Part shown: positions 17,941 to 27,685 of the stretch, piece by piece
How the letters are laid out: each line of letters starts with the position of its first letter
How positions within the stretch are numbered: the first letter of the stretch is position 1
DNA from: Clostridiales bacterium
Lineage (GTDB): Bacteria; Bacillota; Clostridia; Oscillospirales; Butyricicoccaceae
Length of the DNA stretch: 64,000 nt
Assembly (NCBI GenBank): GCA_004555915.1
Contig: SFJM01000018.1
Coordinates: forward strand, 1-64,000
Reading direction: 5' to 3'
Notes under the pieces: generated by a model
Told to the model about the DNA's origin: nothing
The model's database searches: none
What the model saw: the letters and a program-made list of their open reading frames with translations, nothing else
Program-made: the position numbers and the translations under genes

Positions 17941-18152
17941 AGCCGAACCCCTCCTGACCTGAATCATCATATTGTTACTTTTCCAAAAGATAACACTTTT
18001 ATGTGATGATTTCAAGGATTTTACGTGTTTTTAACAGTTTATTCGCAATTTTCTACAGTGTACACAAAGGAACCGGACCTGTATCCCGATTTTCTGCCTA
18101 TTTTTTGACAGGGAATCCCGCCGGCAAACGGCAGGGAGGGAGACTGCCTCCC

Positions 18153-21100
18153 TCACGCCTTTTCTCCGGTCTGTGCATATATCTGTACCAGCTCCCGTGC
18201 CAGCTGCATGGGCCGTTCCTTTGGCTTCATGCGCAGGGAAAGATAGGGCTGTTCCCCTGCATTGAGCAGCAACCGGCCCTTGAACTGTCTGGAACCACAC
18301 AGGGCGGCCATACGCCGCAGGTCAGTATCTTCCTTTGCCCATGTTATCAGGATCCGTCCATCCTGCTGCCGGATTTCCGTAATGCCCTGTGCTGCCGCAT
18401 TGGCACGCAGCAGCGCAATATCACACAATGCCACCGCAGATGCCGGCGGCTCGCCAAAGCGGTCAATCAGCTCATCCAGCAGGTCGGCACGGTCGCTTTC
18501 GGTATGGATGGCCGCAATACGCCGGTACAAATCCACACGCTGGCCGGAATCCGCCACATATTTCTCCGGCAGATTGGCATTGACCAGCAGCTCAATGGTA
18601 CAATCCGTGCTGGTACGGGGCTTTTCGCCCTTTTCTTCCAGTACGGCTTCCTCCAGCAGCTTCAGATACAGGTCATAGCCCACATTCATCAGATGGCCGG
18701 ACTGCTCCGCACCCAGTACATTGCCCGCACCACGGATTTCCAGATCACGCATGGCAATTTTAAAGCCGGAACCAAATTCCGCAAATTCCCGCACGGCACT
18801 CAGGCGTTTTTGGGAAATATCCGAAAGCGTCTTGCCCCGCTGGAAGGTGAAATATGCAAAGGCATGCCTTGCGGAACGTCCTACACGGCCACGCAGCTGA
18901 TGCAGCTGGGAAAGTCCCATTTTATCCGCATTTTCAATAATCAATGTATTCACATTGGGAATATCAATGCCGGTTTCAATGATGGTGGTACATACCAGAA
19001 TATCAATATCACCATCGCTCATGCGTGTCATAATGCGTGACAGCTCCCGCTGGCTCATCTTGCCATGTGCTACGGCAACCTCCGCATCCGGCAGCATTTT
19101 CTTGATTTTCGCCGCACAGGTATCAATGGATTCCACCTGATTGTGCAGGTAATAGGTCTGTCCGCCACGGTAAAATTCCCGCCGCATGGCTTCCGCTACC
19201 ACGCCGGTATCATATTCCATCACATAGGTCTGTACCGGATGCCGGTCCTGCGGCGGTTCCTCCAGTACGGACATGTCCCGGATACCGGACAGCGCCATAT
19301 TCAGCGTACGGGGAATCGGCGTTGCCGACAGGGTGAGTACATCCACCTGCCGGGACATTTCCTTTAATTTTTCCTTATGGGATACGCCAAACCGCTGCTC
19401 CTCATCCACTACCAGCAAGCCCAAATCCTTGAACTTCATGCTTTTGTTGAACAGCTTATGGGTACCGATGAGCAGGTCAATCTGTCCCTGCTTCACCTTT
19501 TCCAGAATGATTTTCTGTTCCTTGGCAGTTTTAAACCGGCTGAGCATTTCAATTTTGACCGGCCAGCCGGAAAACCGGCTCAGACAGGTGAGATAATGCT
19601 GCCGTGCCAGTACGGTGGTAGGTACGAGAATGGCGGCCTGTTTTCCGCCCAGCACACATTTCATCACCGCACGCAGGGCAACCTCGGTCTTGCCAAAGCC
19701 CACATCACCGCACAGCAGGCGGTCCATGGGACGATCAGATTCCATATCCTTTTTGATTTCATCCACACAGCGCAGCTGGTCTTCGGTTTCCTCATATTCA
19801 AAGGCCGCTTCAAATTCATGCTGCCAGCTGTCATCCTTCGGGAAAGCAAAGCCTTTTTTGCGTTCCCGTTCCGCATATAAGGCAATCAACTGGCTTGCCA
19901 GTTCCTTGACCGCCGCTTTCGCTTTATACCGTGTTTTCTGCCATTCGGTGCCGCCCAGCTTATTCAGCTTCACCCGTCCGGTTTCCGCCGCGTCACTGCC
20001 TGCACCGATATATTTGGAAATCAAATCCAGACTGGTGGCAGGCACATAGAGGAAATCCGTACCTGCAAAGGCGATTTTGACGAAATCCTGATAGGTACCC
20101 TCTACCCGCATGCGTTCCATGCCGACAAAGCGTCCGATGCCATGGTGCTCATGGACAACCAGGTCGCCGGGGGTCAGGTCAGTATAATTGCGCACATGGT
20201 CGCGGTTGGATTTTTTCTTTTTCTCTCTGGATTTTTTGCGTGCCGCCAGCATCTGCCCTTCGGTGAGCACAGCAGTTTTCAGGGCAGGATATTCCATACC
20301 GGCTGACAGGCTGCCATCCAGAATGCTGACCCGGCCGGGAGCCGGCAGACGATCGGTCACCTTGGCGGAAACACCCTGTTCCTCCAGCATTTCCCGCATG
20401 GTTGTCCGCCGCATTTCACCGGAGCACAGTACAATGACACGATACTCCATGTCCTGATAGGCACGGATATCCGAAGCCGCTGCGGCAACATTGCCGGAAT
20501 AGGGGGGCAGCTGTTTTGCCATGATATCCGCCATGGCCTTGGGCGGACATTCCGGTACCGAGCTGAGGAAGGTTTCCAGATAAACCATGGGATGCTGAGA
20601 CAGGGTTTCCATGGCTTCCGGCAGGGTTTTGTGATATACCGCCCGTTTGCCATACAGCTGGCCCCGTTCCAGCAGGGCTTCGATATCCTCCTTCATCCGC
20701 AGGTCAAAGACGCGGGCAGCTTCCCGCACTGCCCGGAAATCGTCGACAAATACCATGGCATCCTCCGGAATGTAATCCGCTGCGCAGGACAGTTCCGGAT
20801 AGATATAGGGCAAATATTTGTCCGCGGCAGGGAAAATGCCGTCATTGCTCAGGCGTTCAATATCCCGCCGGAGATTGCGGTCCAGATCCGGATGCTTTTT
20901 GCCGCGGGAGGCAATGATTGTTTCAATCTGTGCGATGAGTCCGGGAATGCCATCCGGCGCAAGCGTAGGTAAAACCTCCATATTCGGCAGGCATACCAGC
21001 TTTTCCAGCGAACGGGTACGGCGCTGGGAACCGATGTCAAAATAAGACATAGTATCTACTTCGGTACCGAAAAATTCAATACGCACCGGATTGCCTTCAC

Positions 21101-21653
21101 CGGGGACGAAAATATCCAGAATGCCGCCGCGCAGGGAAAACTGTCCTTCGCCTTCCACCTGCATACACCGGCGATAGCCCGCCAGCAACAGCTGCTTCAC
21201 CAGCTGTTCCGTATCATATTCCCCGCTGAATTCAATGGTAAAGGTAGCCTGTTTCAGCTGTTCCGGCGGCATGGCAGCCATCAGCAGGGCAGGAACCGTG
21301 GTGACCACCGTCTTTTTGCCTGCTGCCAGATCACACAGCACAGAAATCCGTTTATGTTCATATTCACGGGAAGACGATTCAATATTATGGAAAACAAATT
21401 CCCTTGTGGGCAGAATCGCAACCGCACGGTCGGAAAAGGCTTCCAGATCCCGTGCCATACGGTCGCAGGCCAGTTCATCCGGACAGATGACAACCGCCTG
21501 CCGGTGCAGCTGGCCAGCCAGCGCGGCAGCCAGATTTGCCTTATGGATCGGAGACAGGCCGGTGACCTCCACCGGTGTTTTCCGGTTTCGGACGCTGTCC
21601 AGTATGGTGTCATATTCGGTTAAATCTGTGATTAGCTGGGCAATACGCTCCAT
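18153..21653 (-). CDS. mfd: Transcription-repair coupling factor Mfd
   Basis: 1166 residues, the usual length. It removes RNA polymerase stalled at DNA damage and recruits UvrA. The N-terminal UvrB-homology region is followed by the RNA-polymerase interaction domain (LTPGDLVVHEHHGIGRFVG, about 500-520), the RecG-like translocase with Walker A CGDVGFGKTEVALR, Walker B VVDEEQRFGV, LSATPIPRTL and HQLRGRVGRS, and the C-terminal TRCF domain. ATG follows GGAG at eight bases. Flanked by repeat copy D upstream and the glycosyltransferase 212 bases downstream. Confidence 0.97.
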   Translation of the reverse strand: MERIAQLITDLTEYDTILDSVRNRKTPVEVTGLSPIHKANLAAALAGQLHRQAVVICPDELACDRMARDLEAFSDRAVAILPTREFVFHNIESSSREYEHKRISVLCDLAAGKKTVVTTVPALLMAAMPPEQLKQATFTIEFSGEYDTEQLVKQLLLAGYRRCMQVEGEGQFSLRGGILDIFVPGEGNPVRIEFFGTEVDTMSYFDIGSQRRTRSLEKLVCLPNMEVLPTLAPDGIPGLIAQIETIIASRGKKHPDLDRNLRRDIERLSNDGIFPAADKYLPYIYPELSCAADYIPEDAMVFVDDFRAVREAARVFDLRMKEDIEALLERGQLYGKRAVYHKTLPEAMETLSQHPMVYLETFLSSVPECPPKAMADIMAKQLPPYSGNVAAAASDIRAYQDMEYRVIVLCSGEMRRTTMREMLEEQGVSAKVTDRLPAPGRVSILDGSLSAGMEYPALKTAVLTEGQMLAARKKSREKKKKSNRDHVRNYTDLTPGDLVVHEHHGIGRFVGMERMRVEGTYQDFVKIAFAGTDFLYVPATSLDLISKYIGAGSDAAETGRVKLNKLGGTEWQKTRYKAKAAVKELASQLIALYAERERKKGFAFPKDDSWQHEFEAAFEYEETEDQLRCVDEIKKDMESDRPMDRLLCGDVGFGKTEVALRAVMKCVLGGKQAAILVPTTVLARQHYLTCLSRFSGWPVKIEMLSRFKTAKEQKIILEKVKQGQIDLLIGTHKLFNKSMKFKDLGLLVVDEEQRFGVSHKEKLKEMSRQVDVLTLSATPIPRTLNMALSGIRDMSVLEEPPQDRHPVQTYVMEYDTGVVAEAMRREFYRGGQTYYLHNQVESIDTCAAKIKKMLPDAEVAVAHGKMSQRELSRIMTRMSDGDIDILVCTTIIETGIDIPNVNTLIIENADKMGLSQLHQLRGRVGRSARHAFAYFTFQRGKTLSDISQKRLSAVREFAEFGSGFKIAMRDLEIRGAGNVLGAEQSGHLMNVGYDLYLKLLEEAVLEEKGEKPRTSTDCTIELLVNANLPEKYVADSGQRVDLYRRIAAIHTESDRADLLDELIDRFGEPPASAVALCDIALLRANAAAQGITEIRQQDGRILITWAKEDTDLRRMAALCGSRQFKGRLLLNAGEQPYLSLRMKPKERPMQLARELVQIYAQTGEKA

Positions 21654-21693
21654 GGGAAATACTCCTTGATATCATGTGTTGTCTTAGCGGTAC

Positions 21694-21866
21694 AAAGGCT
21701 CCCTCAGAGGAGGGAGCTGTCACGGCAAAGCCGTGACTGAGAGAGTTCCATCTATCCTGCAAATTCATACAGAGGTTAGGATTGATACAGCCGATGAATA
21801 TTTCTACTCCCTCCGTCTTCGGCGCTCTGCGTTGAATCCACCTTCCTCCAAGAGGGAGGCATTTTT
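21694..21866 (+). repeat. GGCTCCCTC element, copy D (full length)
   Basis: Left arm with CTCCCTC/GAGGGAG and GTCACGGC/GCCGTGAC hairpins, then GAGAGAGTT, a core containing GTTAGGATTGATAC, CTCCCTCC, a diverged hairpin and AGAGGGAGGCATTTTT. Sits between mfd and the iscU-type gene. Confidence 0.88.
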
Positions 21867-21916
21867 CTTCAAAAATTCAGAAAAAATCACACATTTTCCA
21901 AACCATACGCCGAAAG

Positions 21917-21938
21917 GCCGCATACAAATGTATGCGGC
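21917..21938 (-). terminator. Hairpin terminator after the Fe-S scaffold gene
   Basis: Perfect GCCGCATACA / TGTATGCGGC stem with an AA loop, 35 bases past the stop of the scaffold gene; the following T-run is weak. Confidence 0.6.
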
Positions 21939-21972
21939 TGGCTTCGACGATATTCGTTTGTTCGTTTTTTTC

Positions 21973-22374
21973 TTACTTCTTGATATAATCTGCCGGATTC
22001 AGGCCCTTGCGGGTATAGTAATCGGTCAGAGCTGCCTGAATGGCTTCCTCAGCCAGCACAGAACAGTGCATCTTTACCGGCGGCAGACCATCCAGTGCCT
22101 CGGCAACTGCCTTGTTGGTCAGCTTCAGGGCTTCCTCAATGGTCTTGCCCTTGACCAGCTCGGTTGCCATGGAGCTGGTTGCTACTGCTGCGCCGCAGCC
22201 GAAGGTCTTGAACTTGATCTCTTCAATGATACCCTCGTCATTGATCTTCATATACATCTTCATGATGTCGCCACACTTGGCGTTGCCTACTTCACCAACT
22301 GCATTGGCATCCTCAATGACACCAACATTGCGCGGATTGGCAAAATGATCCATTACCTTTTCGCTGTATTCCAT
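21973..22374 (-). CDS. Fe-S cluster assembly scaffold (NifU/IscU-like)
   Basis: 133 residues of the single-domain U-type scaffold family. The three cluster-binding cysteines are visible in AKCGDIMKMY, TFGCGAAVATSSMA and VKMHCSVLAEEAI. It receives sulfur from the cysteine desulfurase encoded directly upstream and assembles 2Fe-2S or 4Fe-4S clusters for transfer to apoproteins. ATG has AAAGGAG upstream. The gene is separated from the desulfurase by 133 bases containing a solo repeat arm (copy E). Confidence 0.93.
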   Translation of the reverse strand: MEYSEKVMDHFANPRNVGVIEDANAVGEVGNAKCGDIMKMYMKINDEGIIEEIKFKTFGCGAAVATSSMATELVKGKTIEEALKLTNKAVAEALDGLPPVKMHCSVLAEEAIQAALTDYYTRKGLNPADYIKK

Positions 22375-22419
22375 ATCTATAACTCCTTTGTATATTCCAG
22401 TTGCAAATCGTATGAATCT

Positions 22420-22473
22420 ACTCCCTCAGTCCGCGCTGCCGGCGCGGACAGCTCCCTCCGGGAGGGCGCCTTG
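22420..22473 (-). repeat. GGCTCCCTC element, copy E (solo arm)
   Basis: Only one arm, reversed: ACTCCCTCAG, hairpin GTCCGCGC/GCGCGGAC, GCTCCCTC/GAGGG-GC and GCCTT. It lies between two genes expected to be cotranscribed, so it should appear in their mRNA. Confidence 0.75.
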
Positions 22474-22507
22474 GAAAAGGTATATTCTACCATTTGCCTG
22501 ATATCAT

Positions 22508-23713
22508 TTACTTGTCAAACAGCTTCAGCATCGGCTGACCGCTGATTTTTTCATCCCATACCGGGGACATGTCACGCAGGGTCTTGACCACATACGTGAT
22601 TTTTTCAATGAGGTAATCCACATCCTCCTCGGTGTTCTGCTCACCCAGAGTGACACGCAGAGAACCATGTGCAATTTCATGAGGCAGGCCAATTGCCATC
22701 AGCACATGGGACGGATCCAGCGAACCGGTAGAGCATGCAGAACCGGTGGAAACCGCAATGCCTGCCAGATCCAGACGCAGTACCAGCGATTCACCTTCGA
22801 TGCATTCAATGACAAAGCTTGCGGTACCCGGCAGACGATTCACCGGATCACCGGTCAGCTGGGTGTACGGAATCTTGAGTACGCCTTCAATCAGGCGGTC
22901 ACGCAGCCTGGTGACATATGCCATGCTGCTCTCCAGATTTTCATCCGCATAACGGACTGCTTCGCCCAGACCGACAATACCGGCAACATTTTCCGTACCG
23001 CTGCGCTTGCCGCGTTCCTGTCCGCCGCCATGAATCAGCGGCTCCAGTACAATGCCCTTGCGGCAATACAGTGCGCCGGTACCCTTCGGGCCGCGCAGCT
23101 TATGGCCGGACATGGACAGCATGTCAATGCCCAGTTCCTTGACATCAATGCGCATATGGCCCATGGCCTGTACCGCATCGGTATGGAACAGCACGCCATG
23201 CTTATGGCAGATATCGGAAATTGCCTTCAGATCCTGAATGGTGCCGATTTCATTGTTTGCCGCCATGATGGTAACCAGTGCGGTATTTTCATTGATGGCT
23301 GCCTCCAGCTCATCCAGCTTCAGATGGCCCTGCTCGTCCACATTGACATAGGTGACATCATAGCCAATGCGCTCCATAAACTCACAGGTATACAGCACCG
23401 CATGATGCTCAATGGTGCTGGTGATGATATGCCGCTTGTTTTTCGGCAGCTTGCCGGAGAAAAACAGGCCCTTAATCGCCAGATTATCTGCCTCGGAACC
23501 GCCGGAGGTAAAGATGATTTCATTCGGCTCGCAGTTCAGGCTGTGGGCAACCGCTTCACGTGCCTGATCCATTGCCTTTTTCTCTTCCCGTCCCAGCGTA
23601 TACAGGCTGGATGGATTGCCATACCCACTGGTCAGATATGGCAGCATTGCATTGTATACATTCTTGGAAATCGGCGTGGTAGCCGCATTATCCGAATAAA
23701 CAACACGTTCCAT
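22508..23713 (-). CDS. Cysteine desulfurase (NifS/IscS family)
   Basis: 401 residues, a class V PLP enzyme that takes sulfur from cysteine for Fe-S clusters. Visible features: SDNAATTPIS at the N-terminus, FTSGGSEADNLAIKG, the PLP lysine in MSMSGHKLRGPKGTGAL, and the mobile-loop cysteine in VSTGSACSTGSLDPSH, which marks the group I NifS/IscS type. It is the first gene of a two-gene unit with the scaffold downstream and has a recognisable promoter. No IscR-type repressor is present in the window. Confidence 0.93.
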   Translation of the reverse strand: MERVVYSDNAATTPISKNVYNAMLPYLTSGYGNPSSLYTLGREEKKAMDQAREAVAHSLNCEPNEIIFTSGGSEADNLAIKGLFFSGKLPKNKRHIITSTIEHHAVLYTCEFMERIGYDVTYVNVDEQGHLKLDELEAAINENTALVTIMAANNEIGTIQDLKAISDICHKHGVLFHTDAVQAMGHMRIDVKELGIDMLSMSGHKLRGPKGTGALYCRKGIVLEPLIHGGGQERGKRSGTENVAGIVGLGEAVRYADENLESSMAYVTRLRDRLIEGVLKIPYTQLTGDPVNRLPGTASFVIECIEGESLVLRLDLAGIAVSTGSACSTGSLDPSHVLMAIGLPHEIAHGSLRVTLGEQNTEEDVDYLIEKITYVVKTLRDMSPVWDEKISGQPMLKLFDK

Positions 23714-23808
23714 ATTTTTAAAATCCTCCCGTCAGATTAACATTACAATATATGCAAAGAGGCACAGCAGCTCCTGCTGCCTGCCGTTATATGTTCTATT
23801 GCCCCTTT

Positions 23809-23837
23809 AATATACACCAATTCAGTATACTTTTCAA
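23809..23837 (-). promoter_or_regulatory. Promoter of the iscS-iscU-type operon
   Basis: Minus-strand TTGAAA, 17-base spacer, TATATT. The transcribed leader contains a CAGCAG-gag-CTGCTG hairpin ahead of the ribosome-binding site GGGAGGA. Confidence 0.6.
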
Positions 23838-23950
23838 CTACCCTATCGAAATTCTAGGAAATAAATTTTGACGCTTACGCGGTATTGTAGTATTTCCCCT
23901 ATAAACCAGATTTATTTTACTCTTTTCCGCTGAGGGATGCAATAGGGCAG

Positions 23951-23978
23951 AAAAAAAAGCCTCCCTCTGAGGGAGGCT
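23951..23978 (-). terminator. Terminator of the Gfo/Idh/MocA gene
   Basis: AGCCTCCCTC / GAGGGAGGCT followed on the minus strand by eight T. The stem is the same as the outer arm of the GGCTCCCTC element. Confidence 0.88.
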
Positions 23979-23989
23979 CTGGTTCGGTT

Positions 23990-25171
23990 TTACTTCACAT
24001 CCACCCAGACAGCGCCCTTGTCTGCGGACTCTGCACAGGCATTGATCCACTTGATGCCGTCAATGCCATGCTCCAGATCCGGGTAAACCAGCTTGCGCAG
24101 GGTTTCCTCATCACCACGATCCTTTGCGTCCATGGCAATCGCGAAACGCTTGTACAGGTTGGACCAGGAGTCAATCAGGCCGGTGTAATGCAGTGCGCCA
24201 ATGCGCTCATCTTCCTGTGCTTCCGGTGCCAGGTAATCCAGTCCACGGTACAGCAGCTGCTCCGGCTTGCCCTGAATCTGGTAATGCACCACATCCGGAC
24301 GTGCATCATTCCATTCCAGCGAAGCCTTGGAGCCTACGATACGGATATGCTGGGAGGACATGTCACCGGCATTGACACAGGAACACCACATGCGTCCCAC
24401 TGCGCCATCCTCATACCGCATCAATACATAGGCATTGTCCTCCAGCGGATAACGGGAACCGACAAATGCCTGGCGGTCACACAGTACCTGCTTCAGCTTC
24501 TGATCCGGGCAAATCAGCTGGGACATGTAATAGGTATGGGTAGACAGGTCCCCCAGAACAAAGGCACGGCCTACCTTGGACGGATCCACACGCCATTTCT
24601 GGCCTTCACATTTGACATCACCCTCCGGGTCACAGCCAAAGCCATGGGCATACCGCAGGTCAATCATATTGATTTTGCCCAGCATACCGGAGGTAACCAT
24701 GGAACGCATCTGCTGCAGCATCTCAAAGCCGGAGAAGCCATAGGTAACACAGACAATCTTGCCCTTTTCCTCTGCCAGCTTTTTGATTTCCTCACCCTGC
24801 TCTGCTTCAAAGAACAACGGCTTTTCACAGATGACATGCAGGCCGGCTTCCAGTGCCGCCTTGGTTACTTCATAATGCAGGAAATTCGGGGTTGCTACGT
24901 CAACGGCTTCAATGCCATCCTCACGCTTTGCTTCCTCCGCAAACATGGTCTTGTAATCCGCATAGCAGCGATCCTCATCCATGCACAGGTTACGGCCCAG
25001 CTCCTTGCAGCGTTCCGCATCCACATCAAATGCAGCAGCAGTCAGGACAAAGGAGGTGTTATCCCGCATGGCGCCCAGACGGTGCTTATAGCCTACCTGG
25101 GAGGTCTTGCCGCCTCCTACAATGCCCCAGCGGAACGGTGCTCTGTCAATCAGTTTCTCTCCAATATACAT
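23990..25171 (-). CDS. Gfo/Idh/MocA family NAD(P)-dependent oxidoreductase
   Basis: About 393 residues. The Rossmann nucleotide-binding loop is WGIVGGGKTSQVGYKHR, followed by the family EKP motif in HVICEKPLFF (catalytic Lys) and a C-terminal alpha/beta substrate domain (about 150-360) with WRVDPSKVGRAFVLGDLSTH. Such enzymes oxidise or reduce sugars, inositols or their derivatives; the substrate is not clear. ATG at 25171 has AAAGGATG seven to eight bases upstream; a longer upstream reading frame lacks a ribosome-binding site. It is divergent from an AraC regulator, which may control it. The 314-base divergent region (25,172-25,485) shows no further gene. Confidence 0.85.
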   Translation of the reverse strand: MYIGEKLIDRAPFRWGIVGGGKTSQVGYKHRLGAMRDNTSFVLTAAAFDVDAERCKELGRNLCMDEDRCYADYKTMFAEEAKREDGIEAVDVATPNFLHYEVTKAALEAGLHVICEKPLFFEAEQGEEIKKLAEEKGKIVCVTYGFSGFEMLQQMRSMVTSGMLGKINMIDLRYAHGFGCDPEGDVKCEGQKWRVDPSKVGRAFVLGDLSTHTYYMSQLICPDQKLKQVLCDRQAFVGSRYPLEDNAYVLMRYEDGAVGRMWCSCVNAGDMSSQHIRIVGSKASLEWNDARPDVVHYQIQGKPEQLLYRGLDYLAPEAQEDERIGALHYTGLIDSWSNLYKRFAIAMDAKDRGDEETLRKLVYPDLEHGIDGIKWINACAESADKGAVWVDVK

Positions 25172-25419
25172 GGTCAGTACATCCTTTCTCCATACAACAA
25201 CATCTTTTTTTCGGTCTTTGTATAAACGTTCAACTCTCTTGTTTTGCAACGATTTTTTACTTACGTTCTGCGGCATGGCCATTCTTTCCGGACAGAATCA
25301 TGATGCCGCTGTGAATCAAAAGCATACAGATAAATCAGGGAAATATAGCAGAATCTCGTGTTTATCTGCGGTTTATTCTGCTTTGCTTTCGGATTCATTG
25401 TCTGTATTATAGAACACGC

Positions 25420-25447
25420 TTGACAAAACGTACATAGCGGATATAAT
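25420..25447 (+). promoter_or_regulatory. Promoter of the AraC-family gene
   Basis: TTGACA, 16-base spacer, TATAAT, near-perfect consensus, 38 bases before the ATG. Confidence 0.85.
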
Positions 25448-25485
25448 GGAAAACATCATCAATTTTGCGGAAAGGAAGATAGCCC

Positions 25486-26331
25486 ATGTATGAGCTCGGC
25501 CCGGGCATCCTGCCCCATTCCATCTGTGTGCCGCTGACCGCCACAGTAAAGGCAAAGGAGCTGTATTTTTATCCGGTTTTATGCGGACACTATGACTGTG
25601 ACCGTTCTTACCGTGTCAGCCGTGACGGTTATGCCAATCCCCTGTTGTTGTTCCTGCGCAAGGGAAACATGCTGCTGGACTATGATGGCGTACAATATCA
25701 TGCGGAAAAGGGGGATGTGATCCTACTGGACTGTGACCGTCCCCACAGCTATGCCGCCAACCCGGCAGCGGAATTTTTATACCTGCATTTTGACGGCTGC
25801 AATGCCCATGCCCTGGTACATGCTATTTCTGCCGCCTCCCCCATCCTGCGCCGGGAAGAAAATGTGCTGGTAGGCCAGCAGTTATATGATATGGTACAGG
25901 ATTACCAAAGGCATGGCCTTGGCAATGAAGCGGCAGATTCCCTGCGCATTTACCAGCTGCTCACCTGGCTGTCCCTGCCCGCCGGCAATCCCGCCCGGGC
26001 CAGTGATCCCATCCACCAGACGGTGGAGTATATCCGTGCCCATGTGGGACAACCCATTACCCTTGGGGAACTGGCGCAGCAGGCCCATCTGAGCGCCTGC
26101 CATTATTCCCATGAATTCAAACGGCATACCGGCTTTTCCCCCATGGAATATGTCATCAATACCCGGCTGGAAAAGGCAAAAATGCTGTTATTGCAAACCA
26201 CCCTGTCTGTGACCGACATCGCCTATGAGGTAGGCTATGAAAGCGGCGGCAGTCTGAGCAATCTGTTTATCAAAAAAACCGGCATCTCTCCCCGTGAATA
26301 CCGCCGCAGCAATGGCATTTCCATCCGCTGA
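25486..26331 (+). CDS. AraC-family transcriptional regulator with cupin sensor domain
   Basis: 281 residues. The N-terminal half (about 1-150) is a cupin-like AraC ligand domain (GNMLLDYDGVQYHAEKGDVI, then DCDRPHSY). The C-terminal half (about 175-275) carries two helix-turn-helix motifs: ITLGELAQQAHLSACHYSHE and LSVTDIAYEVGYESGGSLSN, ending with KKTGISPREYRR. Sugar-sensing regulators commonly have this build. ATG has AAAGGAAG upstream. Its divergent arrangement with the Gfo/Idh/MocA gene suggests a regulator-target pair, which is inference. Confidence 0.9.
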   Translation: MYELGPGILPHSICVPLTATVKAKELYFYPVLCGHYDCDRSYRVSRDGYANPLLLFLRKGNMLLDYDGVQYHAEKGDVILLDCDRPHSYAANPAAEFLYLHFDGCNAHALVHAISAASPILRREENVLVGQQLYDMVQDYQRHGLGNEAADSLRIYQLLTWLSLPAGNPARASDPIHQTVEYIRAHVGQPITLGELAQQAHLSACHYSHEFKRHTGFSPMEYVINTRLEKAKMLLLQTTLSVTDIAYEVGYESGGSLSNLFIKKTGISPREYRRSNGISIR

Positions 26332-26376
26332 CAGCCGGATACACAGTTTATACACATAAAATTTACGGTTTTTCAA

Positions 26377-26405
26377 TTGTGCCGCTGGTATAATGGTGTT
26401 ATAAT
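26377..26405 (+). promoter_or_regulatory. Putative promoter of the PrsA-like lipoprotein gene
   Basis: TTGTGC, 17-base spacer, TATAAT; a second TATAAT lies 11 bases upstream (26,389-26,394), so the exact start is uncertain. Confidence 0.5.
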
Positions 26406-26499
26406 GGACAGGTAAGTCAAAAAACGTACCGATGGATGATACAATACGATCCTATGGTGCTGAAGTTGGGATTTTAAAAAAAGAACAGGAGAATCAAAC

Positions 26500-27630
26500 A
26501 TGAAGCGATTTATTTCCATGCTGCTGGCCGGATTGCTCTGTGTCGGCATGCTGGTTTCCGTGACCGGCTGCTCCAAGAAGGACAATACACCGGTGGTAGC
26601 AACCATTGATGGGGAAGAGATACACTCCAGTGAGCTGGCAGCATACATTGTCTACAATATGATGTATTATGAAAATTCCTTTGGCATGGATATGAGCACC
26701 ATGGCAGATGAGCAGATTTTTTCCAGCATTAAGGAAGGCTGCCTGAACCAGGTAAAGCAGTATCGTGCCATTGAACAGCTGGCAAAGGATGAAGGCGTTA
26801 CCCTGAGCAAGGATTCCAAAAAGGAACTGGAAGAAAACAAGAATACCAACCGTGAAGCACTGGGTTCCAAGACCGGCAGCTTTACCCGCTGGCTCAAGTA
26901 TACTGTCAAGGGCGATGAAGATCCCTTTGAAACCTATCTGAACAGCTATGGTTATACCGAGGAGCTGTATGACAAAAACAATGAAACCATGAAGCTCATG
27001 GATGATATCATTGAAAAATATTATGAAGAAGGCACCATCAAGGACCGGTTTGATAACACCTACCTGCATGCCAAGTCCATTCTGATTAAGGATACGGATG
27101 ATGAGGGCAACGCGCTGGAAGGTGACGCGCTGACTGCCGCACAGAAGAAGGCACAGGACATTCTGGACAAGGCAAAGGCAAATCCGGACAGCTTTGATGA
27201 CCTGTGGGAGGAAAACAATACCGATACCGCACAGCCGGATACCGGTTATTACTTCACCGAAGGCGATATGGTAGATGAATATTACCAGGCTGTTGTTGCT
27301 ATGGAACCGAATACCATCAATAACGAGCTGGTATATTACGAAGGCTATGGCTGGTTCATCATTGAAAAGCTGGATCTGGAGGAAAAGGCTCTGACCGATA
27401 CCTCCGCCTACCTGAGCAACGCCGGCAATGGGGATGAATCCACCATCAAGACTGCCATTGGCCAGCAGATGGTACAGGATAAGATGGATGAAATCATCGA
27501 AGCCATGGAAGTGGAAACCACGGAAGAATATGACAAGATCACCGCATATAATGTGAATACCTATCTGGGATTCGATGCGGAGGCATATGTAGAACAGGGC
27601 TCCGGCTCTGCCGTTGGCTCCGCAGGCTGA
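26500..27630 (+). CDS. PrsA/SurA-like foldase lipoprotein (PpiC-type peptidyl-prolyl isomerase)
   Basis: 376 residues. The signal peptide ends in a lipobox (LVSVTGC), so the mature protein should be lipid-anchored on the outer face of the membrane. A SurA_N-type helical segment (DGEEIHSSELAAYIVYNMMY) is followed by a region resembling the parvulin domain (about 185-305: LHAKSILIKDTDD, QDILDKAKANPDSFDDL, and GYYFTEGDMVDEY). These proteins help fold secreted proteins. The parvulin core is diverged, so catalytic activity is uncertain. GAACAGGAGA precedes the ATG. A strong terminator follows, making it monocistronic. Confidence 0.85.
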   Translation: MKRFISMLLAGLLCVGMLVSVTGCSKKDNTPVVATIDGEEIHSSELAAYIVYNMMYYENSFGMDMSTMADEQIFSSIKEGCLNQVKQYRAIEQLAKDEGVTLSKDSKKELEENKNTNREALGSKTGSFTRWLKYTVKGDEDPFETYLNSYGYTEELYDKNNETMKLMDDIIEKYYEEGTIKDRFDNTYLHAKSILIKDTDDEGNALEGDALTAAQKKAQDILDKAKANPDSFDDLWEENNTDTAQPDTGYYFTEGDMVDEYYQAVVAMEPNTINNELVYYEGYGWFIIEKLDLEEKALTDTSAYLSNAGNGDESTIKTAIGQQMVQDKMDEIIEAMEVETTEEYDKITAYNVNTYLGFDAEAYVEQGSGSAVGSAG

Positions 27631-27642
27631 GGGCAAAAAGCA

Positions 27643-27670
27643 AACACCTCCCGAAATGGGAGGTGTTTTT
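27643..27670. terminator. Terminator between convergent genes
   Basis: AACACCTCCC / GGGAGGTGTT stem with six T on the plus strand, 12 bases past the lipoprotein stop; may also serve the convergent GtrA gene. Confidence 0.92.
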
Positions 27671-27685
27671 TATATGAATCGGATC

